Source: Parastagonospora avenae f. sp. tritici 18332-5 (Eukaryota; Ascomycota; Dothideomycetes; Pleosporales; Phaeosphaeriaceae). Taken from it: a DNA stretch of 64,000 nt. Below are positions 9,901-23,222 of the stretch, piece by piece (position 1 is the stretch's first letter; the number at the start of each line of letters is the position of its first letter). Below the pieces are notes generated by a model that was not told the origin of the DNA, did no database searches, and worked only from the letters and a program-made list of their open reading frames with translations. The DNA is taken from positions 62,001 to 126,000 of the forward strand of contig JAFJTR010000041.1 of NCBI GenBank assembly GCA_022559985.1, read 5' to 3'. The translations under genes and the position numbers were made by a program.

Positions 9901-12900
9901 GTCGTCATCAACCTTCATGACATCGAAATTGTAATATCTCGTGAACTCAGAAGTGATCATCTCGATAACCATGGCTTCCTGAAGAGGCGTCAAGGGTAAG
10001 ACGTTCTCGATTTGTTTTGCGCTGCAGCCTCGTCGTTTGACGTATCTTGCTAGCTCATGCTTGTGCGCTTGCAACTCCGAGTGGGTGCTACTCTCATCTC
10101 CCTCTATGGCAACGGGCCTTTTGATGTGTGGGAGCATCCTCTCGATTGTCAGGCCGCGCATGATACCACTGACTGGGAGGTTGAGGCCCTGTTTCTTGAG
10201 TTTTGAGGATAATCTTATGGCATCAATGCTGTCTAGGCCCAGCTCAAAGACGGAAGTAGACTCGTCGATGGTCTGGAGTTCAGTGCTCGTCAACTCTGAA
10301 AGCAATTCTCTGAGCACATTGGCTTCTTTTGTCCACACAAATTTCGTAGTGCCATTGATGTGCTGGATTGCACCATTTGCTGTATCGGGAATAGTCCCTG
10401 TTGTGCCTTCTGGTGGAAGTAATGTCTCGAGCGTCGCTGTTGGCTCGGTCAAAGCTTGTTGTAGCGCTTCTTCATACTGATCTAGAAACACGTGCGATGT
10501 GGCTTCGTCAAGCACATGGCTTTGTGCTACAAGTGTCAGGCTCCACTTCTCGTTCGGTCCCTGCTCGACCTCGAAAGCGAGGGGATAGTCTGCCACAGTA
10601 TCTCCATCCAACAGCTCCCAAGAATCGTTCTTTGTGTCGGCCTGACAGGCTTGTTCTACGTGAAATACAAATAGAATGTCGAAGAGTGACTGAGAGCGAT
10701 CGATGTTGCACCATTTCATGATGTCTCGCAGCGGAGTATGCTGATACGGACGAGCGGCCACGTTGAAATCATGTACTCTTTTGATGACCGCCTCCCAAGT
10801 TTCGTTGTGCTGAAGATAGCTTTGGTACGGTATTGTGTTGAACATGGGCCCAATAATGCGATCGGCGTTTTCGAGATCAATACTTCGCCCAGAGACCACG
10901 ATGCCAATCGTCAAAGCAGACTTGACATGATTTCGGAGGACATGTAGCCAACAAGCTTGCGCAATAGCCTGCGCTGTAACGTTGAGCTTCCGACGAGTCG
11001 ACTCAAGCGCGCCTAGATTTTTAATCTCCCGTGTGACTTGAATGACTTTGCCACTGAATTCGGCGGTCGATCGCGTAGGAAAGTGTGAAGGAACGCCCTG
11101 CGACATGTGTTCCTGCCAAAAGGTTTTTGCGCCATCTGCGACCATCAAAGGCCCATGCGGAAGTGCTGATAAGAATGAAGGCGCGATATCGTTGCTTTCA
11201 AGGCCATTGTACGCATCCCAAACAGCTTTGAAGATTAGTTCGATGCTGATGCCGTCATACAAGGCATGGAAGATGTGCACGACCAGGATCTGCTTCTCGA
11301 ACGCCTGAACAAGGCGAATCTCGAACGGGTGCTTGAACTGATCTGTATTGTTACGCACCCAGTCTTCGCGAATCCTACTTAGACAATCATTCAGGGATTC
11401 TCCTTTGTAAGGCCGATGCGGCTGATTCGGTGCCCAGGGAAACACTGCATCACGAAGGACGACCTGTACGTATCCATCTTCAGTATTCGCGAAGACGGTA
11501 CGTAGAACCTGGGCTGAAGTATGGACAGCTTGCCACGCCGCCTTGAGCTTTTTGTGGTCGATTTCGTTGCTGAGCTGAAACACAAACGTGTTGAAATAGA
11601 GACCATTCTCGCTCTCCAAGGACCTGGCGATCATGCCTTGCTGCAGAGGGGTACAAGGTGCAACAGCTTCGATGTCGTGAACGCTGAGAGAGAGAGATCG
11701 AGCAACCACGCGACGATGTCGATGTTGCATGGCAGCAATGACTTGTTGAGCTGCGAGAACAGAAGCCCGATCACTTGCGCGGTGAGTCTCGTCGGACAGG
11801 GCCTTGGCCAGCCGGCGGATAGCAGAGTGCTTCATGATCAGAGAGGCAGTCGCACTAGTGATTCCCACCTGCTTCATTGCTCGCACAACACCAATCACAG
11901 AGATTGAGTCCATGCCAAGCTCAAAGAAGTTGGTCTCTTTACCAATCGCACTCTTATTCACATGGAGCTCTCTAACAAGAACATCTTGGAGTATAAGTTC
12001 TTCTTCTGACCAAGATTGATCGTGTTCAACAGAACTGGCTGAGAGCTTCGATAGGTCTGCGGCGGACAGACTCTCGTATAACTCTTTGAGTTTCTTGGCA
12101 TCCGCCTTGTTGTTGATATTGAGCGGCATGGAAGTAAGCGGTACGAAGTGTGTAGGTATCATATATGGTGGCAGATTGTCATGACATGCATCTCTTGCTG
12201 TCATCATCTCCGACGCGCTTGCTAGCAAAACGTTGCATTGTCGGGCTGTCTGGCCATGAATGACAAAGGAAACGAGCTGTTCCTTTTGTTGTCTAGGATG
12301 CTTCAAGACCAGCGTAGCAACGTCCGAGATACTTTTGTTCGACTGCCTGATAACGGAATTGATCTCACCAATTTCGAGGCGTTGCCCACGTAGCTTCACC
12401 TGATCGTCCGCACGCCCAAGGAAGTCGAACGTTCCATCGTGTAGGATCCTGACCAAGTCGCCTGTACGGTATACACGCTCTTTGAAGCGCTCCAAGTATG
12501 GGAAACCCTTGTTTGTCAAGTCTTCGCGCTGGAGATAGCCCTTACCGACGAGTTTGCCCGACACACAAAGCTCGCCGACACCGCCTCGAAGAACAGGGAT
12601 GTCTGTACCGGGTTGGAGTACAAAAGTGCCGACGTTGTCAAATTGCTTTCCAATGTTCGATGGCTTACCGTTGGCTGGTACCCGGGTGTACATGGTGCAT
12701 CCAATAGTTGCTTCAGTTGGTCCATAACCGTTATAGATCACCCCTTTCGGACCCCACACGTTCAAGATCTCTTGCTTCAAGCTTTCGCCGCCAGTAATGA
12801 AAACACCCTTACACAAGCTTGGTACATCATCAGGATGCAGTATCTGGGCCAAGCTAGGTGTCAGATCGATATGTGTTATGTCCAGCGTGTTGATAGATTC

Positions 12901-15900
12901 AGCCAGATCTTCAAAAATGACGTCTCTGGGTGCCGATACCACGCAAATGCCGACAGACCAGCTCCAGTACTGCTCAAGGACCGACACGTCGAAGTGGAAG
13001 GATGCAAACTGCAGCCAACGCGACTCCGAATTCCAATGACCGTCGAACAAACGCTGGAAGGCGAGAAGTGCCTGGACGGCATTTTCATGAGTCAACTCGC
13101 AACCCTTAGGCGTACCTGTTGTACCACTCGTGTATAAGCAGTAACTGCGATCTTGAGGGCTAATCTCCCTCCCCAGTGGCGGCTTCGCACTGGAATAGGA
13201 GCTAGTCTTTGTCTTGTCCAAGTCTAGTACGGGTACCTGCACGTCCTTGATGAATTGGACTGACTGTGCTGACATGGAAAGGACAGCGGTAGCTCCAGAG
13301 TCATGAGTGATGAAAGCTTGTCGAGCAGCAGGCGCTCCCGGGTCGATGGCAACAAAAGCTGCACCGGACTTCAGGATTCCTAGCATGGCGAATGAGGCTT
13401 CGGGACACTTGTCGAAGCAGACACATACCAAATCACCTGGTTGTACTCCATTGTCGATGAGCAGATTGGCGACTCGGTTGCCTTCCGCATCTAACTGCGA
13501 GTACGTCCAGCGCTGTCTGTGATCTTCACCTCGAATTTTATTCGCAAACTCGAAGGCAACCCGATTTGGGTACTTCGCGGCTGTCGACTCGACGAAATCG
13601 TGAAGGAATCGAGCTTCGGACGGTAGCTCTGGTTCCGTAGCTGTGGTGATAGAGTAGAGAGACATGTCAAAAGTGCCGGCGATCTTTTCAGGCAAAACAA
13701 AGCACTCTAACAAGTGATCGAGCTGCTCGAGAATCACTTTCGCTTGCTCTTGCGGTATGACATGCGGTAAGAAGGTCAGACGGTACTCAAGGTAGCCGCC
13801 TTTGGGCTCCAATTCGATAGACAGAGGATACTCGATTGTCGCTCTCTCGTCCGCCACGTTCCAAATATCGCTCGAGGCCTTAATGGTGGACAGCTTCTGG
13901 TAAGCAAAAATGGTGTCAAACAAAGCTTCATTTGGAAAGCCCATAAGCTTCTGGATGTCATTCAGCGGGACATGTTGATGCTGCTGTACCTCAGCCATCA
14001 ACTTTGTGATTGCACCTATCATATGCTCTGTGTCCGCCGTCACTATGTGCGAGACTGGCACGGTGTTGATGCAGGGAAAGACAGCACTTTCAGCGAACTC
14101 GAAATCGCGGCCAGATAGTACGACTCCACAGGATGCAGGATTTTCTCCGGTATAAGATGCGATGAGAGATAGCCAACTCGCAAGGCCAGCAGCCTGTAGG
14201 CTAGTATTCGCTTGACGGCATGCGCTTTCAATCTCGGTTAGAGACCTGCTAGATTGATGCGTTCGTACTGCTGGCGACTGTGACTCATAGCGCAGAGGAG
14301 CTAGGTTTGGAAAGCGGCAAGGGGCACTCTGCTTGCCCAGTTGTCTCCAGAAATCTTTTCCGTGGTCACCGTACGCTGTGCTGCGCTGAAGAATACCATC
14401 GATAACGGGATCTAGGCCCACTGAAGACTCAATCTGTTGCTCGTGGTACGCAGCAACGACATCTTGGAAGATCGATCGCAGGCTCTGTGCATCGAATAAA
14501 CCATGGAAAATGGCAAGATCGATGAAGTGAGTATGATTCTTCTGGCCGATTCGAACGCGCCAGAGCGGCCGATGGGGATCTCTTGCCATTTCGCGCTGAA
14601 GCTTCTCAAGCCAGACATCCGTGGCGTCCAAAGAATCGTTCTTGAGTAATGCGTCCCATGGCAAATCGAAATAATTGGGCGCGTACTCGATCATAACAAA
14701 TGAGTGACTCTTATCCTCTATGTGAGCGAATCCAGTTCGCAGCATCTCGTGAGCGTAGACAGCTGTCTTCCATGCCTTCTTCAAACGATCAATGTCTGTA
14801 CCAGACTTTATGTCTAGGCGAAGGTAATTGATGTATATAGCTCCTTCTTTCGCAAGCATCTGTGAGATCATGCCCCTCTGAAGTGGTGTACAGGGGCGTA
14901 TAGCTACGACGTCTTCGCTGGCAACATTACACGATGCAAGCACATCGGGCCTGTGCTTCGCGTCGAATGTTTGGAAATCAAACGTTGCTGCCACTGGTTG
15001 CTCTGCTGCAGCATTGTGTTCGAGGAAGGCCGCAAGGTCAGCGCATGTGAGATACCTCATGACATCCGCAGCATTCACTGAATGGCCCTCTCTTCGTAGG
15101 GCAGCTGCGACTTGTACTGCGCTGATACTGTCCAGACCCAACTGATAGATGGTCGTGGTTGGTAAAATATCTTCTGGTGTTGAACTCGATAAGTACGCAA
15201 ACACGTCTCTGATGCGGCTCTCAAGCGTGGTCCATTGATGTTTGGAAGACAGATCCGACGCACCGTTAGGTAAGGGATTTGCATCTGCTGAAACCCGAAA
15301 GATATCGGTCAAGGCTTTCTTGTCAACCTTGCCAGCCAGTGATTGGGGGATCTTATCCACGAAGATGAAGAATTGAGGTACCATGTACGAAGGAAGGCGG
15401 TCTTTGGCAACTTGTCTCAGTTGACAGCGTATTTCTTCACATTCAACTTCGTCAACTGAACGTTTTGCGACTAAGAATGCAACGAGTTGTTCCTTCGCGG
15501 TGTCATCTTTCCTCAGTATTTGGGTAGCTGCCGCCTGTACGTCTGGATGCGCTCTATCCAGTATGTTGTTGATCTCGCCAAGCTCAATTCTCAGTCCACG
15601 AATCTTCACCTGGTCGTCTGTGCGTCCGATGAACTCAAAGCTGCCATCACTCAGCATCCGGACAACGTCGCCACTTCGGTAAAATCGTCGTCCAGATCTG
15701 GTGATGAACTTTTCTTCGGTTAGCTCCGGCCTGCCATGGTAGTCTCGCGCCAACTGTGTGCCTCCAATGTACAGTTCTCCGACACCGAGCACGGGCAGAG
15801 CTCCATCACCTTTTGATGGGAAGATGGCAAACTCTGTGCTGGGAAATGGTTTGCCGATCACAGAGGGTTTTAAATCCTGTGAGACAGGATATATTGTGGT

Positions 15901-18900
15901 GCAGAACGCCGCTTCGGATGGTCCATAGGAATTAACACAAGCACCTTCCCATTCCTTCACTATGTTGGAAGTCATCGCCTCACCAATGCAGTAAAGCCAT
16001 TTGACATTGGGTACTTCGCATCTTGCAAGTGAGGCGGCTACGGACGGCGTCAGATCCAGCAAATCGCTATCGAGAGTGGTGATCATCTTGGAGAGATCAT
16101 TTAACATCATGTCTTGTTCGGTAGCGCATAGTGTGAAGCCGAGAGTCCAAGCAAGGAAGCAGTCGTAATAGCACATATCGAAAGTGGTCGCAGCATACTG
16201 TAATAGTCTCGAAGATTCGTTCCACGGTACGAGTGATTTGGAGCACTCGATGGTCTGGATCGGTGCTCGGTGTTCCATGCTCACAGCTTTCGGTACTCCA
16301 GTTGAGCCACTTGTGAAGATGCAGTAGGCGAGATTCAAGTCTGTGAGATCTTTGACAACGGGGTTACCTTTTGTCCCATGCCTAGACTTTTCCGTATCAA
16401 CAAGAATGGCATCACATGCGGTGATAGGCGGCGCAAATCCTGCAGTGTACAAGACATATGGTGCGCTCAAGTCTTCCAGCATAAGCTTTTTCCGCGCCTC
16501 TGGCAATCCAGGATGTATGGGAGCGAAAGCAGCGCCAGCCTTCAGTATACCCAGTATGCTAGCATAGAATGACGGACTCTTGGGTATGTGCACTGGGATG
16601 ATGTCTTCGGGCTTGACACCAAGCTCCATCAACTCAAGCGCAATGCCATTCGCCCTGTCGTTGATTGATTGAAATGACCAAGTTGTTCTCGTGCCATCTG
16701 CATGCAGAAAGTCGAGGGCGATTCGTTCTGGACTGGCTTCTGCATTTCGTTCCAATCCCGAATGCAAGAATTGTGACTGAGCCTCTGGAGCTTTCAATTT
16801 GCAATCACTTTTCGCTTGAAGATGTTTGGGGAAGCTTGTCGTGTCATGGGCCGGTGCATGCGGCTCATGTACTATGGTTGCTAAAGTCGCTTCAAAGGTC
16901 TCCGCAACGAGCGCAATCTCTCTCTCGGAGAAAATGGAGTTGTGATAGTGCAGGATCAGATCCAATCTATCCTCCGTGTCATTCTGTGAGACTTCACAGA
17001 CCAGCGGTAGGTCCATCACGCCACGATCTTCTTCGAGCTCCCATATAGTGGCGTCTAGTGGTTCGCTCTGCTGTTGGAGAATGACAAGAGTGTCGAAGAG
17101 ACGACCACCATCCTGAAGTACCAGGCCTTGGATGCGGCGAAGTGGCGTCAACTGAAAAGCAATGGACTCGATGCTGAAAGTGTGCACTTGCTGAGCCAAG
17201 GCTAAGTTGTCATTACTGAAGTCGAAATTGATCCTGACGGGTAATGTGTTGAAGCAGGGCGCTACAAGACGGTCCAGGCTGTGCCCAGAAAGGGCGCGTC
17301 CACTTACTACGTTGCCAAAACATAGATCGCTCTCTCCTGTGTAATAATACAGAAGCTTAGCCCAAGTGGCGTGAATGGCAGAGAGTAATGTCATAGCAGT
17401 GTCCTGACAGGCTTGCCGTATCGTGCTTAGTGGCAGTTGCAACTGGCGGCGCGACACAGCAGCAGGGTACAGCTTCTTATGAACTGTACCAGTAAGATCG
17501 GGAAAAGCTGTGGGCTCAAAGTCCTGGAATGTAGCTGTCCAGAACTGGTCAGCTTCCACAAGATTTTGTGAGAGCATGTATTGTAGATATACATCATAGG
17601 AAAGAGGCGAAGGAAGCTTGTGATCCCGGTATACTTCTTGCACTTCCTTGAGCAAGGTCTGTATTGCAATGCCATCGTACACTGCATGGTGGCAACAGAA
17701 TAGCAGTCTTGTCGACGTGTTAGACCTCGCAAGTGCAAGCCACACAGGCGGTCTGTTGGCTTGTAGGAAATTAGCCACTGTCTCGTTAGCGACTTGAAGT
17801 GCCTCCTCTGTCCAAGTAATTTCGTCCCAAATCAGACCTGCGTCTTGTAGTACTACCTGCGCAAAAGCATGCGATGGGTCACTGGTTGCTACAAACGAGG
17901 TGCGCAGTATTTCGTGTCGTTGAGCCATCAAAGTCCAACATTGCTGCAGACGTGATACATTTCCTTTGACAAGGAACGCCATCACGTTGCTGTAGGAGGT
18001 AGTCTCCGTCGAGTGTGCAGCGGAAAGCATGGCTTCTTGGAGAGGCGTGCAGGGGGAGATCTTTGAAATTGCAACGTCTTTCTTGTCGAACCAGGTCCGA
18101 ATACGGGCAGTCTCAGATGGAATGATTGCATCTTCGATATTTGGACTTGTCCCATTGACCGTATGATCACCTTCCTTGTGTTTTTCTTTCAGCTGATCCA
18201 GGTGCGCTATGGTAGGGTTCTTGAGAATGGTAGAGATGGTGAATTCCCCAAGAGCCTCCTTCCTCAGTCGATTGCTCAATTTGATTGCTGATACAGAGTC
18301 CATGCCAAGCCGGAAGAAGGATGAATTTCGTTTGATATTCTCAACAGAAATGCCAAGTATCTCTGCAAGGTGATCTGCGACTTGAATCTCCCAATAATTC
18401 GAAAGTCCGACTTTATCACTGGGTGCGACCTGCGATGCAGTTGTGCCAGCTTTGATATCCCCTGTGAGATCGCCGAAGTTTTGTCCTAGACGTCGCTTAT
18501 CTATTTTTCCTTGCGCGGTCATAGGCAAACGGCTAACGGGAACAAGATACGAGGGTACCATGTATGCAGGAAGACGGTGCAACAAGGAATCGAAAATGGA
18601 GGTGATGTCTGCGTGGAAATGGCGGTCTTCTATGATCTTGAATGGGCCTTCTTCGGAAACGGATGGCACCCAGAAGGTCACCAATATCCCTAGCCTTGGT
18701 GAGTCTCGGAGCAGTAAAGTAGTACAGTCCCGCACGCATTCATGATCGAGTATAGTGGACGAGATCTCCCCAAGCTCCACTCTTTGGCCACGGATTTTGA
18801 CTTGATCATCCAATCTGCCTTTGAACAGGATAGAGTCATCAACCAGCATTACACCCAAATCACCAGAACGATACAGGCGACCATACGTGGGGTGGTTGAT

Positions 18901-21900
18901 AATTTTGGCGGCTGTCAAATCAGGTCGGTTGAGGTATCCTTGGAAGACTTGATATCCACCGAAACACAATTCGCCGACTGCTCCGCGCGGCAGAATGGTC
19001 TTGCTGGTCGGATCCAGCACAAACGCTGAGGTATTGTCGAAAGGTTTGCCAATGTTGTTGATATGATCCGATGTCGAGACCGAAGAACGTACTGTACAAA
19101 TATTTGTTGTCTCGGATGGACCATAACCTGCGTCAACCACTCCGTCAGCTAGTCCTAGCAGCAATCTTGATAAATATTACCTTGATAAAGTCCACGTCCA
19201 GCCCATTTGCGCCGCACATGTTCGGTCAAAGCTTCGCCAGCTGTAACGAGAAACTCAACTCTAGGTACATTTTCCGGATCAACGAGTGCCGCAACAGTCG
19301 GTGTCAAACTCAAATGCGTGATCCCGAGCTGATTGATGGCACCTTCCAGGTCCGAGAATAGATCGTCCTTTCTTGCAGTGCTTAGGCAAATACCGACGTG
19401 CCACGAGAAGAAGATCTCAAAGACGGACACGTCGAATGCCTGTGAGCATGACTGGAGCAATCTTGAGCCTTCTGAGTATGGATAGATAGTTGCTAAGTAA
19501 CTCAGATTGCTCATCAGATTGTCATGTGTGACGAGAACTCCCTTCGGGGTGCCAGTACTACCACTTGTGAAGACTGCGTACGCGACATGTGTGCCGTTGT
19601 AAGGAATGCAAAGGTTGCTGTCCAGGTATGAAGAGATATCAATTCTGTCTAGGTTGATAATGTCCGAAGGCGTAGACTTCTCTAGATGCGCAGATGCTGA
19701 AGAGTCGCTAACACACAAAGTGATTTGCGCCTCGTTCAGTATGAATTTGGTCCGTTCCTTTGGAAGGTCCGGAACCAGAGGGAGGTACCCAGCGCCAACC
19801 TTGAGGACTGCAAGTATGGCGACATATAGATTGATTGACTTGTCCATGATGACGCCCACCAATGAGCCCGGGCAAGCACCGTGGTGTAGTAAAATACGAG
19901 CGACCTGGTTGGCAAGACGATTGAGGGCGGCATATGTCAGATTGCCTTCAACTTGCATGCTGCCATCGACTCTGTGTGACATGACCAAAGCCTCCTTGTC
20001 GGGTGTCGTCAATGCCCATTGCTCAACAGCATGGGCTGGACCATGGTGCAACGGAATTTGTCGAGGCACAGTATTTGCAATCGAGTGCAGCTCAGTTTGA
20101 AAACACATCGCGATTTCAGCCGTCGCACGATCAGTATTCTCGAGAAATGAGTCCACGACGGCGTCGATCTGCCATAACAGGTGATTTACTTGATGTTCTG
20201 GCATCGTGGAAGGATCGAACGTAGCACGATAGGATATGTGATCCGAGCGCGGCTCAAATTCGAGTGTAAGTTTGAACTCTAACTCGTCCGCGCTATCGAT
20301 GATGTGTGCGGAAGTTGTTGTAGTCGAAGTTGATTGCAAGGCTTGCTGCCACACGAATAACACATCGAAAAGCCGTGCCCCTGCACGTGCGCTTGCTGCT
20401 TTTGTGATTTCACGTAGAGACAGAGAGCAATGCTTTAGAGTCTCCCGATTCAAGCGATGGGTTTCGCGAAGAATGTCGAGCACTTTGGTGAGATGCTTGA
20501 AGTTGAGCCGGAATGGAAGCGATGCGATACATGGACCGACAATGTCCTCTATACCGGGAACTGGGATCGTGCGTCCCGAGGTGACGCTCCCGATAACGAC
20601 ATCGCTCGTGCCCAGGTGCAAGCTCTGGACATAACCTACCGCAGCCTGGAAATAAACCTGCGGACCAATCATGAGGCATTGGGAGCGGGCGTGCAAGGTC
20701 TGTAGGTTTATTGTCGAACGACCTGAGAGCGAACGAGCTGGAGATTTGTCCATGACCTTTCCGTTGTAATTCGGTAACATGACCTCTGGACGGTCGCGTA
20801 AGAGTTTGGTCCAGTATACTTGATCCATCTCTTTCAAGTCCCCATTGTAGCCAATATGGTACCTGACGATCTCACGATACTGTGGTCTTAGCCTAGCTTC
20901 GATCCCATCAAGCGTCTCCATGAGATCATGTAGCATCAAGTCCATCGACCAGCCATCATACAGTGCATGATAGATCTGAAACAAGAGCCGTGGTCGTTCA
21001 AGATGTGGGATTACTTGGACATACATTGGTCGTAGCAAGGACTCGTCAGAACCCAATGCATAGGCTCTAGTGAAATTCCGTACGTTTTGAATATGCGAGT
21101 CTTCCAACTTTTTCCAGATGACCTGCACAAACGTGTGCTTCTCCGAATCTGCCGGATGAAAACCAGAACGTAAGATTTCATTGTCGTGCGCAAGACGTAA
21201 AAGCGCTTCTTGTATTCGCTCGAAAGAGTGCCGCTGCGACAATTCTACTTCAACCCAATTACAGTATGCGCTAGGGTTGATAGCAGTCTCCGCAAGCAAG
21301 GCTTCTTGCAATGGTGTGCAAGGAAGAATGCAGGCAATGCCGGGAAGCCACTGTTTCAAATCAGGAATATTTTGTGGTGCAATTTCCTGAAAGTCTGTTG
21401 CGGTGCTTGGGTCAATGCCATTCGACTTTTTCGCGTCTTCGGCGATACGAATAAGATCGCCAGCAGTGGTAGCTGAAAGAATTTGTACCGCACTGAGCTG
21501 ATAGCCACTAGCTCTCAGTCCCGTGGCCAGTCTGATGGCACGAAGGGAGTCTAGGCCAACAGATGCGAGAATAGATTCCGGATTCAAGCTCTGCTTCAGA
21601 TGGTGTCTCAGTAGGTCGAGCAATTGATGTTCATTACCATTGCTCTGGTATGCAGTCTCTGTCCCGTTGCGATGTGGTCTCTGTTGATAAATCGCGACAA
21701 GTGAGCTCTGGTCGATTTTGCCCGAAGGTAGTTGAGGCATGTGCTGCACGAAGATCACATCGCTCGGTATCATGACTTGCGGCAGCCATTGTTTACAGGT
21801 CTGTATGACGTCTGCAGACGGTACTTCCCGAATGCCTGTGGCACAGAAAGCGATCAGAGATTCCTCGATAATCATTGCTGTAGCCGCACGACAGCCATCA

Positions 21901-23222
21901 AGCTTTAGGACTGTCTGTTCGATCTCCCCTAACTCGACTCTTTGCCCTCGAAATTTCACCTGTCCAGTGGCGACACGCCCTAAGCACTTGATCGTACCAT
22001 TACCGAGAAGCCTGGCTCGGTCACCGGTTCGATACACATAACCATATTCGGGATGATGGGTAAATGCCTTGGCAGTGAGTTCTGGACGATTGAGGTACTC
22101 CTCTGCAACCTGCGGTCCGCCAACTGCAAGCTCCCCCTCCTGTCCAGCAGGCAGTATGGAGAAGGTTGAAGATACGTCACCTTCGCCCAATGGTGCAACT
22201 ACGAATGCCGAGACTGTGTCCAAAGGAAAGCCGATACTCTGGGTTGACGCATCTGACATCATGCGAGGCTGTAGAGTGCAGTGTATCGCTGCCTCTGTTG
22301 GGCCGTACATAGCCCACAAAATACTGTCTTGGGTGTCGGTACCTCCATACTCTTCAACCACGTCCTGAGTGAGCATCTCGCCAATAGTAAGCAGTAACTT
22401 TAGGCCGGGTACACTTGCACGACCATCGAGCAGATTACTCACTACCGTCGGCGTCAATTCCGCTGCGTCCACATCAAGGAGACGCATAGTCTCAGGAAGA
22501 TTATTAAGCATATCGGCACGTGTACGGCTAGTCAATGTACATCCTCGGTAGAAAGGAAAGAACATTTCGAAGATCGAGACGTCGAAAGTAGGTGCTGCGA
22601 ATTGGAGAAATCGAGAGAAGTGCGGAATGTGGCGATCATGGGCAAGCAGGCTCTGCGTAACTGCGCGATGAGACACGCTGACAGCTTTTGGTAGTCCAGT
22701 CGACCCGCTGGTATATAGAACGTACGCGAGATCGTTGGTGTTCACATTTGATCTTGTCGGAGGCAATGTGGTTGTTTCGTGTAGTGGTATTTCGTCGATG
22801 TACATCTTGATGGTGCTCTTCTCGGTCGCTAGGTGTTCCCCACATGCTGAAGTAGTGATCAGCAGGCCAACTGATATGTCTTCCAGGATGAAATTGAGTC
22901 GCTCTGCTGGTGTATCGAGATTTAATGGACAAAATGCTCTGCCAGCCTTCAAGATTGCCAAGAGCACGATGTAAAGCTCGGGGCACTGCGGTAGTAGCAC
23001 CGGAATAATGGCGGAAGCATTTTCCAGCTTCTGCAAAGATCTGGTGATGTTCCGAGCAATTGCATCGCTCAATACATGCAATGTCTTGTAAGATAACTTC
23101 CGCCGTTTCGATCCGCTTTCCAGGAAATCGATGGCGACCGCAGAGGATGATGGCGCGACCATATCATGCAGTAGGTTTGGTCCTTTCATCCGAGTAGGGG
23201 TTTCGTTGATTATGGAGAGCAT
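6998..23222 (-). CDS. NPS2: Ferrichrome/ferricrocin-type siderophore NRPS
   Basis: Three exons: 23222-19181, 19127-7186 and 7132-6998; introns of 53 nt each (GTAATA...CGCAG and GTAATT...GTAG); 5,372 residues. Approximate domains: A1 10-510, T1 557, C1 637-1050, A2 1090-1600, T2 1623, C2 1709-2130, A3 2149-2650, T3 2678, C3 2763-3180, A4 3213-3720, T4 3753, C4 3839-4260, T5 4311, C5 4391-4800, T6 4871, C6 4963-5350. All six T domains keep the phosphopantetheine Ser in (G)LDS/MDS. The terminal T-C-T-C repeat without A domains is the hallmark of iterative ferrichrome synthetases, which join three acyl-hydroxyornithines with Gly/Ser/Ala into a cyclic hexapeptide; four A domains resemble the Dothideomycete NPS2 lineage. 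The intron at 19128-19180 restores LYQGYGPSE, the A2 core. Neighbouring SidA supports the role. A1 and C3 have odd motifs (see findings). Product ferricrocin rather than another ferrichrome is inference. Confidence 0.93.

Noticed and set aside
19128..19180. Apparent split of the NRPS into two genes (1,355 and 4,008 codons)
   Set aside because: A 53-nt intron with good borders joins them in frame and restores the A2 core LYQGYGPSE.
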